DNA of 64,000 bases from Mytilus californianus (taxonomy: Eukaryota; Mollusca; Bivalvia; Mytilida; Mytilidae). The position numbers and the translations under genes are program-made. The stretch covers positions 64,302,995 through 64,366,994 of the forward strand of contig NW_026262690.1 of the NCBI RefSeq assembly GCF_021869535.1, written 5' to 3'. This document shows, piece after piece, positions 1 to 12,010 of this stretch. Below the pieces are notes generated by a model that saw only the letters and a list, made by a program, of their open reading frames with translations, ran no database searches and was not told the origin of the DNA. Position 1 is the stretch's first letter. The number at the start of each line of letters is the position of its first letter.

Positions 1-197
1 ACCACAAATTATTATTTTCTGTGTTAAATCAAACATATTTATAACACATTAAGCTTCAGATCGGACACTGTATTTCTTTTTATATTTTGATTTGGTTCAA
101 TTGCCTATCAAAATCTTTTTCATGCTTGGTTTTTTGAGGTGTTAAACCCTGAGATTTATTTTTTTTGAATATCGGCCACTTAATAAGGTAAATACAC

Positions 198-1068
198 AAG
201 TCTTGAGGATATTGGATATTCAAAAAGCAAATTATTGTGTAAATATTTATATATCATTCATCGTATTTCTTACATTGTATCAAAGTTAAAGAAAAAGGTG
301 CTACATTGGACACTTAAAGGTGTCGATGCTCGGGTCAATGTTCAAGCTTTCTAGGGCAGGTTACATTAAATGATATTAACTACAGGATATGAGGTCGTCG
401 ACTTGAGCTTTTAAGTCAGAAAAGGTAGATGAAACTACTGACATAGAGACGACACGGTAATGGTGCACCTTTTCACAAAACTCGCAAACGACCAAAAATA
501 AATCGTAACATAAACTCCGTAAAAGTTTTGAACAGTATGAAAGTATGATGCTGGTGAAATGTAAATCTATAATTCTCATGGAAATAAATAGCCATTAACC
601 GTATAAAAAATGAGTCACATAAGTCTTCAGGATATTGGATATTTAAAAAGCAAATTATTGTGTAAATATATATGTATCATTTATCGTATTTCTTACATTG
701 TATCAAAGTTATAAAGATAAAGGTGCTAAATTGGACACTTAAAGGTGTCGATGCCTGGGTCAATGTTCAATCTTTCCAGGGCAGGTTACATTAAATGATA
801 CTGTATTTAATAACTCCTTATAGTGTATGAGGTCGTCGACTTGAGCTGTAAGTCAGAAATGATAGATGAAACTACTGACCTAAAGACTACACGGTAATGG
901 TGCACCTTTATGCAAAACTCGCAACCGACCACAAATAAATCGTAACATAAACTCCAAAAAGTTTAGATCAGTATGAACAGAGACATATCTATGAAAGTAT
1001 AATGCTGGTAAAATATAAATTTATAATTCTCATGGAAATAAATAGCCATTAACCGTAAAGAAAATGAG
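198..1068. repeat. Tandem duplication, two copies of about 423 bp
   Basis: Copy 1 runs about 198-620 and copy 2 about 621-1068. Both begin 'aagtctt' followed by 'gatattggatatt'. They share, in order, 'aaaggtgtcgatgc', 'gggtcaatgttcaa', 'ggtcgtcgacttgagct', 'actactgac' and 'aatagccattaaccgt'. The copies differ by scattered substitutions and small indels, so the duplication is not very recent. A short open frame on the minus strand of copy 1 is not kept in copy 2, so I do not call a gene. Positions 1-197 show no recognisable feature. Confidence 0.85.
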
Positions 1069-1118
1069 TTAAATACTGCATTAGGAAGACTGCAAGCATT
1101 TTTAAAATAAACATGACT

Positions 1119-1198
1119 TATAATGGTTTACTTTTATAAATTGTAACTTGGATGGAGAGTTGTCTCATTGGCACTCATACCACATCTTCCTATATCTA
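1119..1198 (+). repeat. Type A interspersed repeat, 3' fragment
   Basis: It has the block 'tggatggagagttgtctc', then 'attggcactcataccaca', found again near 6430-6496 and, as variants, at 17330, 22320 and 42110 on + and at 25460, 35480 and 56590 on -. Multiple dispersed copies in both orientations show an interspersed repeat. From memory this is among the commonest mussel repeats. Only the last ~80 bp is present here. Confidence 0.75.
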
Positions 1199-1482
1199 TG
1201 ATTGGAAATGTTTCATAACAAAAATAACTTGCATGATCACTGAGCACCATATGTTTTGGTCTACACTGCAGCTTCTCCTCACAATAGCAATAAGATATCC
1301 GCTCCAAATTTTCTTCTTGTGTTTATATTGAAATGTTTTGAAAACTTTGTCTCAATACAATTGTCTTTGAAAGTTCATGATCTGAATAAATACCATTTAG
1401 CAAACATTCAGATTGAACGAGTCAGTTGTCCGTGAAATTAACAGATGATATATCGAACCACTAAATAAGCAGGAACTGTTGA

Positions 1483-1955
1483 GGTGTCAGACCACCAATT
1501 CACCCACTTCAATTTAGAACGTATGTAAAAGTAGCCCTACTCTTACAAAAAAATAGGGCTTTTGGTGTCATTGTTTACTTAAACTAACCAACAAATTTGC
1601 AGAAATGAAACTTTTGGTGAAACAGAAATATATGTACACCATTTTGGGACAAAATTTACTTGTCCATGAGTTTGCATTAAAAATTGAGGATTAATGCGCT
1701 TCATTGTATACTTATTTAAGATTTCCAGAAAACCAGGTTTTATTTTTAGTAGTACATGACTACCGAACGGTAGTATTTCATCACAAGACTTTAAACATTG
1801 GTTGTATAAATTGGCATGTAGAAAGGTGATACATGTACAATTCAGGATATACCTGGTTTCTATGAAATTAAACTTAAGGTAAAATATTTAGAAAGCTGTG
1901 AATATTGCAAATTTTTTTTGAATAGATAGGGATTTTGAATTGGTTGTCTGACACC
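1483..1955. mobile_element. MITE with 20-bp terminal inverted repeats
   Basis: The left end 'ggtgtcagaccaccaattca' (1483-1502) matches the reverse complement of the right end (1936-1955) at 19 of 20 bases. The 473-bp interior has no coding frame. It holds a small foldback, 'agccct' against 'agggct', near 1531-1561. I could not define a clear target-site duplication. Size and ends fit a non-autonomous DNA transposon of unknown superfamily. Confidence 0.7.
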
Positions 1956-3590
1956 TTTTAACACACCCTTCCGAAGTACCTACATTAAAACTCCATTTTT
2001 CGATATTAATCTATCTTCGATTTTCTGCGTAGTGTGTTTTCGTCTTTTTCCCCCTTAAGTCGGGGTTTTCTGTCTTTCTTCGATGGGTTTGTTATTGTTT
2101 CCTGTTATCGTCGACCCATTTTTTTTTAATAAAACAATAAGTTATAGAAGTTATGATTCATATTCGAAGAACTTATATTATTTGTAATTTCCAAGATTGC
2201 AATCTAGTCAAAAATCAGTGATAACCAATCAACGTTTCCCATATACAGAAAAAAGGGTTTCAACAATGATTATGGACCATTATAGACCATAATTGACCGC
2301 CTAAAACAATTTTACAAAGACAAGTCCTTGTTAAGATGACCTGTATTATTTGAAATAAAATTATTCTAAAGTTTTCGTATGATACCAGTGTCATGGAAAC
2401 GATTTTTCGTGGTACATGTATATGGAAGATCCTGCTAAATAATCTTAAATATTTGCCTATAAATTATAAATTTATTCCATCTGCATTTTCAAACGCAATT
2501 TCTTTGTATTGCACATGTTTTACTTCATGATCACTTAATTGGAGCTTGCACAGGCCTAAATATCCTCATATGAACGCGTTCTTTTGAATTTAAAAAGATA
2601 TGAAGTGATCAGAAATTTTTAAAAAAATCCTATTTGCTTCCCTCTGCCATAAAGGCCTTGACGTTCTTGTGATTTATCTATAAAGAAAACGAAAATTTTA
2701 CAGCTGAAAAATATGTTGTTGTCAGCAGAAAATTACCCTTTAATAATAAGTCGTACTTCGTTAATTTTGAATAAATTTAACCCTAAAAATAACAATGTTG
2801 TTCCTAATTATAAACTGTTTGTTGAAACAAAGATCATACTTCTTTGTTTTGAGGTTTACGTAGTTTATGGTACATATAAATAGGGTCATATCGAATTCCT
2901 TATACAGACATACTGTCTTCAAGCTGACATTTGATTTGGAATACAACCATATCAACATAGGTCAACTTATAGATACAATAGAATACTTTAAATATATTAA
3001 AACAAAAGCGCGGAATGTATACCACCCCAGCTGAGATCTGGCACAAACTGTCAATAAAACTGATATGTTTATTTACCACAAACAAGGACATAAATACCAG
3101 TCTCCGGATCTCCATCAATCTATACTCCATCATGTTTTTATCTTTACAACAAAGAAAGTTTATTCTAAAAGTACACATAATTATATCAAAAAAAGGTATT
3201 ATATTTGTTATGATTTGAACGAGCAAAATATATACTTCTGTCAGCAATATTGATAAATTTTCAAATGTATAACATACGTCATTATATTTTATTATAATGT
3301 ATCAAAAACAATTCTGAGCTGTGTGGACCATGATTTGATATCGTATAGGTGTCCTTTCATAGACCGAAAGGAGCTGCTGTAGACGTCCGTGCAGTGCAAA
3401 ACGTAAGGATGGAGTTTTTGTACAGACATTTTTTGGCTTCAAAATGACATAATAATAAAAATCTTTTGGTCAAAGTTTACTAGAAAGAATACGTTAATTC
3501 GTATGGAGAATATATATAATATCATAATCATATCAATATTGGCTTTTACCATTTTGATTAGTATATTTATATACCTTTGTTAGTCTTGTA
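1956..3590. other. Unannotated AT-rich spacer
   Basis: No gene, recognisable repeat or RNA gene was seen. Short overlapping open frames on both strands between 2761 and 3253 have AT-driven composition and no family motif. They look like chance frames. Confidence 0.5.
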
Positions 3591-3594
3591 TGTA

Positions 3595-3825
3595 TTTTTT
3601 TCTATTTTGGTTCATCTATATGTTTCGGAGTTTAGTGTGACGTCCGTTTTCTCCGAACTAGAACACATTTTTGTTTAGGGGCCAGCTGAAGCCCGCCTCT
3701 GGGTGACGGATTTTCTGGCTGTGTTGAAGACCCATTGGTGGCCTTAGGCTGTTTTCTGCTCTTTGGTCGGGTTGTTGTCTCTTTGACACATTCCACGTTT
3801 CCATTCTCAATTTTAGTAACTTAAA
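3595..3825 (+). repeat. Type B interspersed repeat
   Basis: Contains 'ttaggggccagctgaagcc', 'gttgaagacccattggtggc', 'gctgttttctgctctttgg' and 'tgtctctttgacacat'. The same string of blocks occurs at 25525-25665 on + and, reversed, at 42590-42740. A minus-strand open frame across it is just the antisense of the repeat. Positions 3826-4916 downstream hold nothing recognised. Confidence 0.75.
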
Positions 3826-4916
3826 ATAATTCCTCGTTAAATCATTTAACATTATTTATATTTTTTTTAGAGTATGTTGATATCACATTGTTAAACACGG
3901 AACAGAATATCTGTATAGAAATGAACAAGTGGTGAAAAAGAAATCATTCCAAATGAAAGTAATCGAGGAGGTAAATCCAAAAGATATCCATCGGCTTTGA
4001 GGATTTACCTACCGAACATGTAAAGAAAATATTCTCCTAAATAATGTAAGAAAAAATGATGCAAAAGCTCTAACTATTGAATAAAAATTCAAAAAATCTA
4101 TTTTGGATTTTTTAAATATTCAAGTAATAATGTTTTTGTTGGTGATTTTTTTTTTATGCTAAAAATAATAATTCCGATGACAATCAATCAAATTAAGATC
4201 AAATATGGAAGCAAACATGAAGACGCTAGTTTTTGTTCGCACATGAAACTTTATTCATAAACCTACAGGGAAAAGAAATGTGCATTTACAAATAAACAAG
4301 ATCCATTTGAAAAAAAATATGCAAACATTTTTTTTAAATAGTTGGCAAAATGAATCTGGAAAAACATGTTATTTTCCAACTTTATAAATAAGTAACATAG
4401 TTGTTTTCAATATACATGTATCTTCATCATTCATTTTAGTTGACCAGTGGGCAGAGATTGGAATTTTGTGATATACTATGTCCAGACTACACAATGTATC
4501 ATTAAAACTCAATTTAGCGATATTTATTTTCATTTCTATATCAAATTTCTATCCCTCCAGCATGATTGTATTGCATTAAACTTGTGGGAGCGATTTTGCA
4601 CTAGGTGTCCCCTGCATTGATCTGGGGAAGTCTATACCCAATACCCCAGAGATGACATATTGTATTCCGTTTCTCAATGGTTAATCTCTAAAGCTCTGTT
4701 AGTAAGGTGTTAACTGGGTTCAAAGGGATTAATGACGTGAAACACTTCTCTTTTACATATATATCTGTTAAATGACATATTGGATAATGTTCTACAGGAG
4801 AAAAACCAACACAAAGCTATTGAAAACCACTCAGCTAGGGGTGTTGACTCTGTGGTGAAAATAAAAACAATATCAGCATTGCTGGAGGTATAAACCAACA
4901 GTGAGTTGGTCAAGGG

Positions 4917-4924
4917 TATAAATA
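4917..4924 (+). promoter_or_regulatory. Probable TATA box of the first Rho-like gene
   Basis: The sequence 'tataaata' lies 68-75 bp before the ATG at 4992. A start of transcription about 30 bp downstream would give a 5' untranslated region of roughly 45 nt. No other TATA-like site lies nearer the start codon. This is inferred from position and motif only. Confidence 0.5.
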
Positions 4925-4991
4925 TGACAGTGATCACTTCATTTGATCATAACAAATTTATACTTACTACTAATCACTTCACAGATTAACA

Positions 4992-5887
4992 ATGGTTGTA
5001 GCCGAAGAGAAACGTATTGTACAGTGTACACTGGTAGGAGATAAAACAACTGGCAAGACATCCTTGGCGAGATTCTGCTGTAAGAAGCTTCAGAGAACAG
5101 ATGACACTACTGTATTTGATAGTTACGCAGCCACAGTGTCAATGAAGAGAAACGAGACACACACTATTGGAATTTTCGATTGCTCTTGTCAGGTAAGAGA
5201 AACTTCTTGACTTTTTAATTTCTTAATTTTAGTAATTTGTGTTATATTTATTGGTTTTCTGCATTTAATTAGTTATTTGTCATGCAAGGTCAAATAGGTC
5301 TCATACACTTTTTAACTTTTTAATGCCATTGTTTTAGAATGCATCGATATTTTGTTAATAATCATTAATTTCGTTATCTAAATATTAAGATAAAGTAAAA
5401 CGAAAAAATATTTTGTAAAATAACAATCACACACAAAATAATTGTTGTTATGCATGATACTAAAATGTACCAAGTACTTAATATTCCTTTTATTTTGTAT
5501 TTTCAGAATGAACACAAAGATTTAAGACATTTTGCATACAAAGACAGTGATGTTTTTGTTTTGTGCTACAGTGCAACAGACAGAAAATCATTTCAAAATA
5601 TTAAAGACACCTGGCTTCCAGAAATTCAGAGTTTTCTTGGACATAAATTCCCAATCATTCTTGTAGCTACTCATGCTGATCAAAGAAATTCGTTGAACTT
5701 TGATGAAGATATTCCAGTAACAAAAGAAGAAGGACTTGAATTCGCTAAACAGATACAAGCCGACGCTTTTGTTGACTCTTCCGCTTTGAATAAGAATTGT
5801 GGGCATGAAGTGTTTCAAAATGTCTTGTTGGCAGCTCTAAAACACAAGAAAAGAAAGAACATTATCCAAAGAATTCTGAGAAAATAA
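4992..5887 (+). CDS. Rho-family-like small GTPase with atypical nucleotide-binding motifs, two exons, no CAAX box
   Basis: Exon 1 is 4992-5192. The GT-AG intron is 5193-5506 (314 bp, phase 0). Exon 2 is 5507-5887 and ends in TAA. The product is 193 residues, close to the usual Rho size. Visible motifs are the P-loop GDKTTGKT (16-23), switch I TVFDSYAATV, an IGIFD strand, switch II DCSCQ (63-67), VATHAD in place of the TKxD motif, and SSAL. Rho proteins bind GTP/GDP and act as membrane-anchored cytoskeletal switches. Two positions are odd. The residue matching Rac Gly12 is Lys18, and that matching Gly60 is Cys66. Both glycines are normally invariant, so the GTPase cycle is probably altered (inference). 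The Rho insert region is about six residues shorter than in Rac. The C-terminus is a basic tail (KHKKRKN, then IIQRILRK) with no CAAX cysteine. ATG 4992 was chosen because it follows the TATA box and gives the usual Rho N-terminus length. The nearest relative in the window is the minus-strand gene at 45-47 kb. A pseudogene is unlikely because frame and splice sites are intact. Confidence 0.88.
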
Positions 5888-6144
5888 ACAGCCACGAAGA
5901 GAAACATTAACACTGTGCTTAAACTGTAACAAGAACCTCTCTTCAATTTCGTATTTTGGTGCTATCAACTTGGTGGAGACATTATTTTACAAATCCTATT
6001 AACTTAACACATTGGACTTGTGCAATTACTTTTTACAACTTTCGAGACGTTATTTATACATTTCTTTGTGTTCAACTTTCGTTTATTATTTACAAATGTT
6101 ATCTTTCATTGTTAACTGTTGCATTTACGAATTTATTTATATAC

Positions 6145-6150
6145 AATAAA
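6145..6150 (+). terminator. Poly(A) signal AATAAA of the first Rho-like gene
   Basis: AATAAA lies 258 bp past the stop codon at 5887, within an AT-rich 3' region. It is the first canonical hexamer after the stop that I found and is a plausible end of the transcript near 6165-6180. Confidence 0.5.
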
Positions 6151-6236
6151 AATGAAGAAAAAAAATGTAAATACTTAGTATTTTTATGTTTATAAATAAC
6201 AATGCAATGGTGTTTATTTTGCCTTTTACAAGGCTA

Positions 6237-6496
6237 AGGAATCTGATGTTCAGTAGTTGTCGTTTGTTGATGTGGTTCATAAGTGTTTCTCGTTTCTCGT
6301 TTTTTATATAGATTAGACCGTTGGTTTTCCCGTTTGAATGGTTTTACAATAGTAATTTTTGGGGCCCTTTATAGCTTACTGTTCGGTGTGAGCCAAGGCT
6401 CCGTGTTGAAGACCTATAATGGTTTACTTTTATAAATTTTGACTTGGATGGAGAGTTGTCTCATTGGCACTCATACCACATCTTCTTATATCTATT
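6237..6496 (+). repeat. Type A interspersed repeat, longer copy
   Basis: Contains 'cagtagttgtcgtttgttga', 'agaccgttggttttcccgtt', 'gccctttatagcttactgtt' and the common 3' end 'gagagttgtctcattggca'. It begins just past the likely poly(A) site of the upstream gene. Confidence 0.8.
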
Positions 6497-9400
6497 AACA
6501 ACATAAATTGAAAAAAAAAATACAAGCTAAAAAGTTTCAACTGATACAAAATACACCAATTAAAAAGAAACACAGAAACACAGGAAAAAAAATGTTACTT
6601 CAATTTAATCCAGATCACAAAAAAAAGGGACGAAAAGTGACCTAATAGTTACTGACACAGTGTGCATGTCAAAACTAAGATCTAAGACGGAGATATGCCA
6701 GAAGTTTGCAGTTTTAGTTTTGGGTTCGTGAAGACAAAACTTTGCTACTGAGTAGATAGTATCTTTTAATTGATTTGAATACTCCTATATTTTGGAATCT
6801 GCTGATTCAATCAATCTATTTATCGGTCGGAATATCCTGTGAGATATTATTAAAACTAAGCACTTGCATAAAGTTGGCATCTGACTACTAGTTCATGAAA
6901 TACACATTAAATTGGCGCAAAATACATATTCAGGTAGATGCTAGATCGCAACATACATATTTGTTGAAAGGAAAGAAAAATATTTTCTTTATCTGCCAAT
7001 GACTTATCAGTTAAGGCATTCATCTTTTGTTGGGGTGGGGAGGGGGCATGTTTCTTTTTCTTTGTCCAAACGACGTTTTTCAACTTGAATAAAAACAACA
7101 GCAAAAAAGAACCCTATCAAATATGTTTTCAATAACAAGCAGAAAAAACATTTATTCTAAACTCAAAATTTTCATTGGTTTTTTAAAAACTTTAAAAACC
7201 ATGCCACCCACAAGAAATGAAATTCATATTGTAGACTACTGAGATATTCTTTGATTTAATTGATGCAAGAAAACGGTCTGCAGTCAATGGAGGGATTTCA
7301 ACAGAGTCATTGTTTATATGTCATTTCAGTCGCTTCATTACATTTTTTTCTTTTTTTTTCTTAAAAAAAAGGGCTTGGTTTTTAGCATACAATTTTGTTG
7401 CTTAATGTATTTATATTGTTTTTGTATTATCTTCTTCTGAATTTGCATTCACGGTGTTTTCATCTGTTTTGTTGGCTTTCTAAAGTTCCTCCATGCATGA
7501 AATTACCTGACGACAATTAATGGTTGAAATTGTTTTTTCTGCAACATTTTTCCTGAAATTACAGTGAACGAAAAAAAAAATCAGTTATTGGAAAGAAGCA
7601 TAGTAAACAGATTTACAAAACATTGCAATATGGTGATAAATTCGTAACATTACGACTGAAAGGAAAAGATGACGTAGCTGCCCACATCTAGAAACAATGA
7701 CAAATGGTGATAGTAACTATTGTGTAGTCTTAATAAGGAAAACAAAAACATTAAATAGTATTCTTAGTATCCGAATACGTCATTTCATGTCACTTATTGG
7801 GTTAAAGATATCCTCTTACGACAATCTTTTTTAAAAAATTTCACAGGTACTTAATTTTATTATAGAAATGTAATAAAATGACCACTGAGTGGACAACGTA
7901 AATACTTAGCAATGGGTCGTTTAGTTTGTTAAATCTACTTTAAACTGTCACGAAATTTGAAGTCATAGTTTTAAATAGTTTGTCATTGAAATTGATATTT
8001 TATTAATACTTTTACAAAATGCATTGGTAAGGAAATAATTTTCAGCATTTTTTTTTTAATTTTACACCGTCTCTATAGTCTATATTCAATATGTTGTTTT
8101 TTTTTAAATCGTACTTTTAGACACATAAATATCAGAGCAGTTTGACACTATTTCACTATTTCCAAAAGGTTATTATAATTCTTCCTATTGAAGAACATTC
8201 CATACCAAATAGACAAAAAGAAAAAGCCAAAAAAACAAAGGTATATACATACCTTTGTTTTTTTGGGTTTTTTTGTTTTGTTTCTGAGTCATTGGCATAT
8301 TCCCACATCTCATTTTATTCACATTATACTACCGGACTTATAATGCGTTGGAAATAGGATTGTTGTTGACGACTTTTAAAGAGTCAGCCGCCAACATTAC
8401 AGACATGCTCAGTAAATTTCCAGGTTAAACATAAGAGGCATTTTAATAAAAAATAACATGTTACACATTGATATTAAGCCAAACTTTCATTAAAAAATAT
8501 TACACATTAAGAAAAAAAAAATCTTATGAATTTCAACCAAATAGAACGCATTATTAACACTAGCAGTCTTATTGAATTTAGATGGTCAATGCGTGCCTCC
8601 AAAGAAATATTCCTGCTAACTTTAATTCTCTTTGACTCGGCGGTTTCGAAATATCACTCGAACCAAAATGCTTGTAAAAAAGAACGCAAAGAAATGAGAA
8701 AAGATCACATGGTCATAAAGAAAAAATAAATTTTTAGTATAACAGGATCTGCAATTAAATTTTTCGTAATTCCTTGAAGAAAAAACTCTCAGTCTCAGAA
8801 GGGAGTAAAATAGATTGTTCCATCGAAAATGAGGGGACAAATTGATAAATTTAACGTTTCAAAAATTATTTCTTGTTCCTGTATAATATGGGAAATATTG
8901 GCTTTGTTTCGTGAAAGTCGAAAAAATGTATGTCCCGAGAAAAAAAAATAATCCCCCTCCCCCTCTTTGAACGCAAAAAAGGAATGTTCGCTTAATGAGC
9001 TGTTTAAAAATTGTGAAGAAAAAGACATTTTTGCTACAGTCATACAAGTAAGTCGTCAATTCCGTCGAACTGTTTTGTTGCTTTTTTCGTACTTTGTAGC
9101 TTCCTCGAGATTCAGATAAATTTCGTCTTTATTGATTTTCAAACAAAGATGAGTTTGGATTGGGGTTTATATCTTGCTTCAGGTATTTTTGTAGATATCT
9201 TTATCATCAGTCTTTTACCAATATTGCATAGTGGATTAAGACAATAGATTTTCTGTATTCTTGTGCGTTGTCATTGTTGTTGAAATGTACAGGATTGAGA
9301 ACTGTCGATAATTTCTTGTGTATTTGCTTTGTGAATTTCAATTTGTATGTTTGGTTAGGCACGAGAAAGATTCTCTCGCCTACGAGAATGTTGCTTTGTC

Positions 9401-11045
9401 TTTATTCATTGTTTATCGTGTACTAAGAATTTAGTGCAAGTAATTTTTATAATGAAAACCAATTGTTTTCCTGTAAATAACTGTCGATATAATAATATAT
9501 ATGTTTACCAAGTGAGCTTTGGAAATTGGTTTATTCCACTACATTGGTTTACTTTACCTTGGCGTGTGTTTATGTGAAAGCAATGATGTTGCAAATAGTT
9601 TCTCTGATACAATCCTTGTTTTTAGATATAATAACACATTTTCCCGCTTTCATCTACAAGTTACATGTAGTATCTTTATTTGAGATTTTCGTTTATTATG
9701 TGACGAATATAATTACTGTATATTAAAAAGTTAAAACATGGTTATCCGAGTTCAAATTGATCTAAATGTTATTATGCCATTGATGACTTTCGATAAAATC
9801 TCATGACCGTGAATTGTGCTTAGCAATATAAATCAATATTCTCTACAAGCGATTTTTTTTTGTATTTGATTGACTTCCAAAACTACAATATGAAAATGCG
9901 TAATTTATATTTTTCATTTGATATCAGAATGAGGCAAATAGACTGAAACAGTTCAAATGATATGTCTTTGCAATATTACTTTTAACTGTTTTTAAAAACT
10001 ATTTTTTCGTATTACACACACCAACTTGCACAAAATAATCATAAGGGTTCTCGGTCTTTTGTTTTTTTTTATACACGGTTTGACCTTCTTTATGTTGGAG
10101 TTTGAAGATTGTTGATGTTTTTCTGTACTTTCTTGTATTCATAAGCCACCTAATACCCCCATTAGCCCCTTAGCAACATGACTTGAAAAAATCAGAAACG
10201 AATGACCACAACTTTGTGACCGCAAAGTTGAAATTCATTTAATGGATCATTAAGTTTAATTTTATTTACTCTTAAATGATGATACAGCAAATTACAAAGT
10301 TTATATGAGGCAGAACTAATATAAAGCATTTTATAAAGACAAGAGTGAAAACAAACTGCTTTACTTCACTTCCAGTTGTATTTGATGACCTTTAGAGTGA
10401 AAATGTCGGCCATGTTAAACATTTCAAAATTTATTTGAAATTGTGTTACTAAACTGATTGAAAGTTTTATTGAACATGTGTCGAGATTTCAGAAGAGGAG
10501 CCGCTCATATAGCGTTTACGGTAAAATAACGATACAATCGTGGTTACCTTGGTATACAAATACAATTTGAAAATTCTAAATTGGATAAATATTATTTTTC
10601 AAATCGCACCAGTAAGATATCAGACTTTGTTAGTCTGAAATACACATGTGTTATACACATATATAAAAGCTATTATACTATAACTGTTAATATAATTATG
10701 ATAATTGCTGAAAGATTTAGACCAATAAAATAAAAATTTCAAAAATGAATAGTCTTTTTACTTGTATTTTATGGTTGTTGTTTGTTCAATGCTTTCCTCT
10801 GTTTATACGTACTGTGGTACTCACTGAAAATGGTAAGGACCGTGGCATGAAATCTTCCGAATATTCTACACTCCACATCATTGGCCATTTTTTTTCTTAA
10901 AATCTATATATAATTCATAACAGCATATTTATTAATCCCGGACATTTATGGCATTTGTTAAATGTGACATGTTGTTGCAGTGGCGATGACAATTTTGCTT
11001 TTCGACTACTGTGTAAAGTCTTATATGACACAAAATTTTAGGGGC
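6497..11045. other. Unannotated AT-rich region
   Basis: No gene, transposon or RNA gene was recognised over about 4.5 kb. Open frames of 60-80 codons at 6907-7104, 8142-8357, 8526-9059 and 9526-9726 are low-complexity or overlap on opposite strands, with no family motif. A perfect short hairpin at 8229-8264 is listed separately. Confidence 0.45.
8229..8264. repeat. Perfect 16-bp inverted repeat with 4-nt loop
   Basis: The arm ending 'acaaaggtat' (8229-8244) is an exact reverse complement of 'atacctttgt' plus T-run (8249-8264), separated by 'atac'. It could form a cruciform or an RNA hairpin. No element boundary was seen around it. Confidence 0.7.
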
Positions 11046-11642
11046 TTAAGGTAGATTCATGGTATACCGCCATCTTGGATTGTACAATCGCAGTACACAA
11101 TCGGTCTAGTTATTTGCCCAAATCTGCAAATTAGGAGACAGATTTGCAATTTATTTGTCACACTGTTTATTTATTTAAAGAAAACTTGGTGATTTATTGT
11201 ATTATTCAAAATATTCCAACAAATATTAAATTTTGTGTTTTGGAATCATTTTTTTCAACTACGCCATTTAAGGGGAGATAACTCTTTTAGTAAAAAATTA
11301 CACTGGCTTGATAGGGAAATTTTTTATTTTTACTTGTAGCAAGAAAACAAGTTCGGTGACACCATTTTTTCTTTTTATTTTCTTAAAACATGTTATAAAA
11401 CCTATCTTCTCACAATTTATTTCAAAATTCTATCTCATAGATTTCTTTTTATGCATACAAATGTGTTTTTTCATGAACAATCTAACCTGATTTAGGCAAT
11501 TTTCAACGACCCATAGCTTGAAAAATAGCACGGTGACCCATACTTTTTATTATATTTTTGAAAAAAGCATAGTAAAATCTTCATTTTGGCAAAGTATAAG
11601 AAAATTCTATCTCAAAAAATATATACCGATGATCTACCTTAA
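11046..11642. mobile_element. MITE flanked by TTAA, with GGTAGAT-type ends
   Basis: The left end reads 'ttaaggtagattcatggtat' (from 11046) and the right end reads 'ataccgatgatctacctt' then 'aa' (to 11642), an imperfect inverted pair. TTAA at 11046-11049 and 11639-11642 could be the target duplication, as in piggyBac-type elements, or could be part of the ends. The interior has two related AT-rich blocks ('cggtgacaccatttttt' and 'cggtgacccatactttt') and no coding frame. Confidence 0.65.
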
Positions 11643-11734
11643 CGCTACAAATATTTTGTCAAAATAATTTTTTTTCGTAAAACATATAACATAAAATATT
11701 TACCCCATGTTTAAATGTTTCCTGGTAAGCTAGC

Positions 11735-12010
11735 GTGGTCGTTAAATAAGCACCCCGAGGGTTAACTTGGGTATAGAAATATGGTTATTCCTTACTTAAC
11801 TAGTCCGGCAGTAAAACCCTTAAATTTGGTCCTCGTTTAGTTGTACGAGATGTAATAATACGCGGCCTAGTATATGGTTAGTGCCAAGCCATTTGTATGA
11901 CTGTTATAAAATTCTTCTACGTTTCTATTTGGTTTTGGTTTTAGACATGTTGGCCTCGAACATCACGGAAGAGACATCACTTGTCGAAATGCGCTTCTGG
12001 TGCAGTAAAA
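11735..12010 (+). mobile_element. Family 2 SINE-like element with decayed hammerhead-type 3' end
   Basis: The region 'ttggcctcgaacatca' to 'ttctggtgcag' has the layout of a type I hammerhead. Stem I arms are catca (11961-11965) and tggtg (11998-12002). Stem II is gaca/tgtc with loop tcact. Then come GAAA and a short stem III over gcgc with a terminal C at 11997. The catalytic core is cggaaga instead of ctgatga, so this copy should be inactive. The following block 'ccgttaatgttattg' recurs at 48093-48107 after a second decayed copy. Confidence 0.55.

Noticed and set aside
2761..3253. Overlapping frames of 62-115 codons on both strands
   Set aside because: AT-biased composition, mutual overlap on opposite strands, and no motif or splice support.
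3658..3852. 64-codon minus-strand frame
   Set aside because: It is antisense to a type B interspersed repeat and recurs as such at the other copies.
5588..5818. 76-codon minus-strand frame within the first Rho-like gene
   Set aside because: It is the antisense shadow of exon 2.
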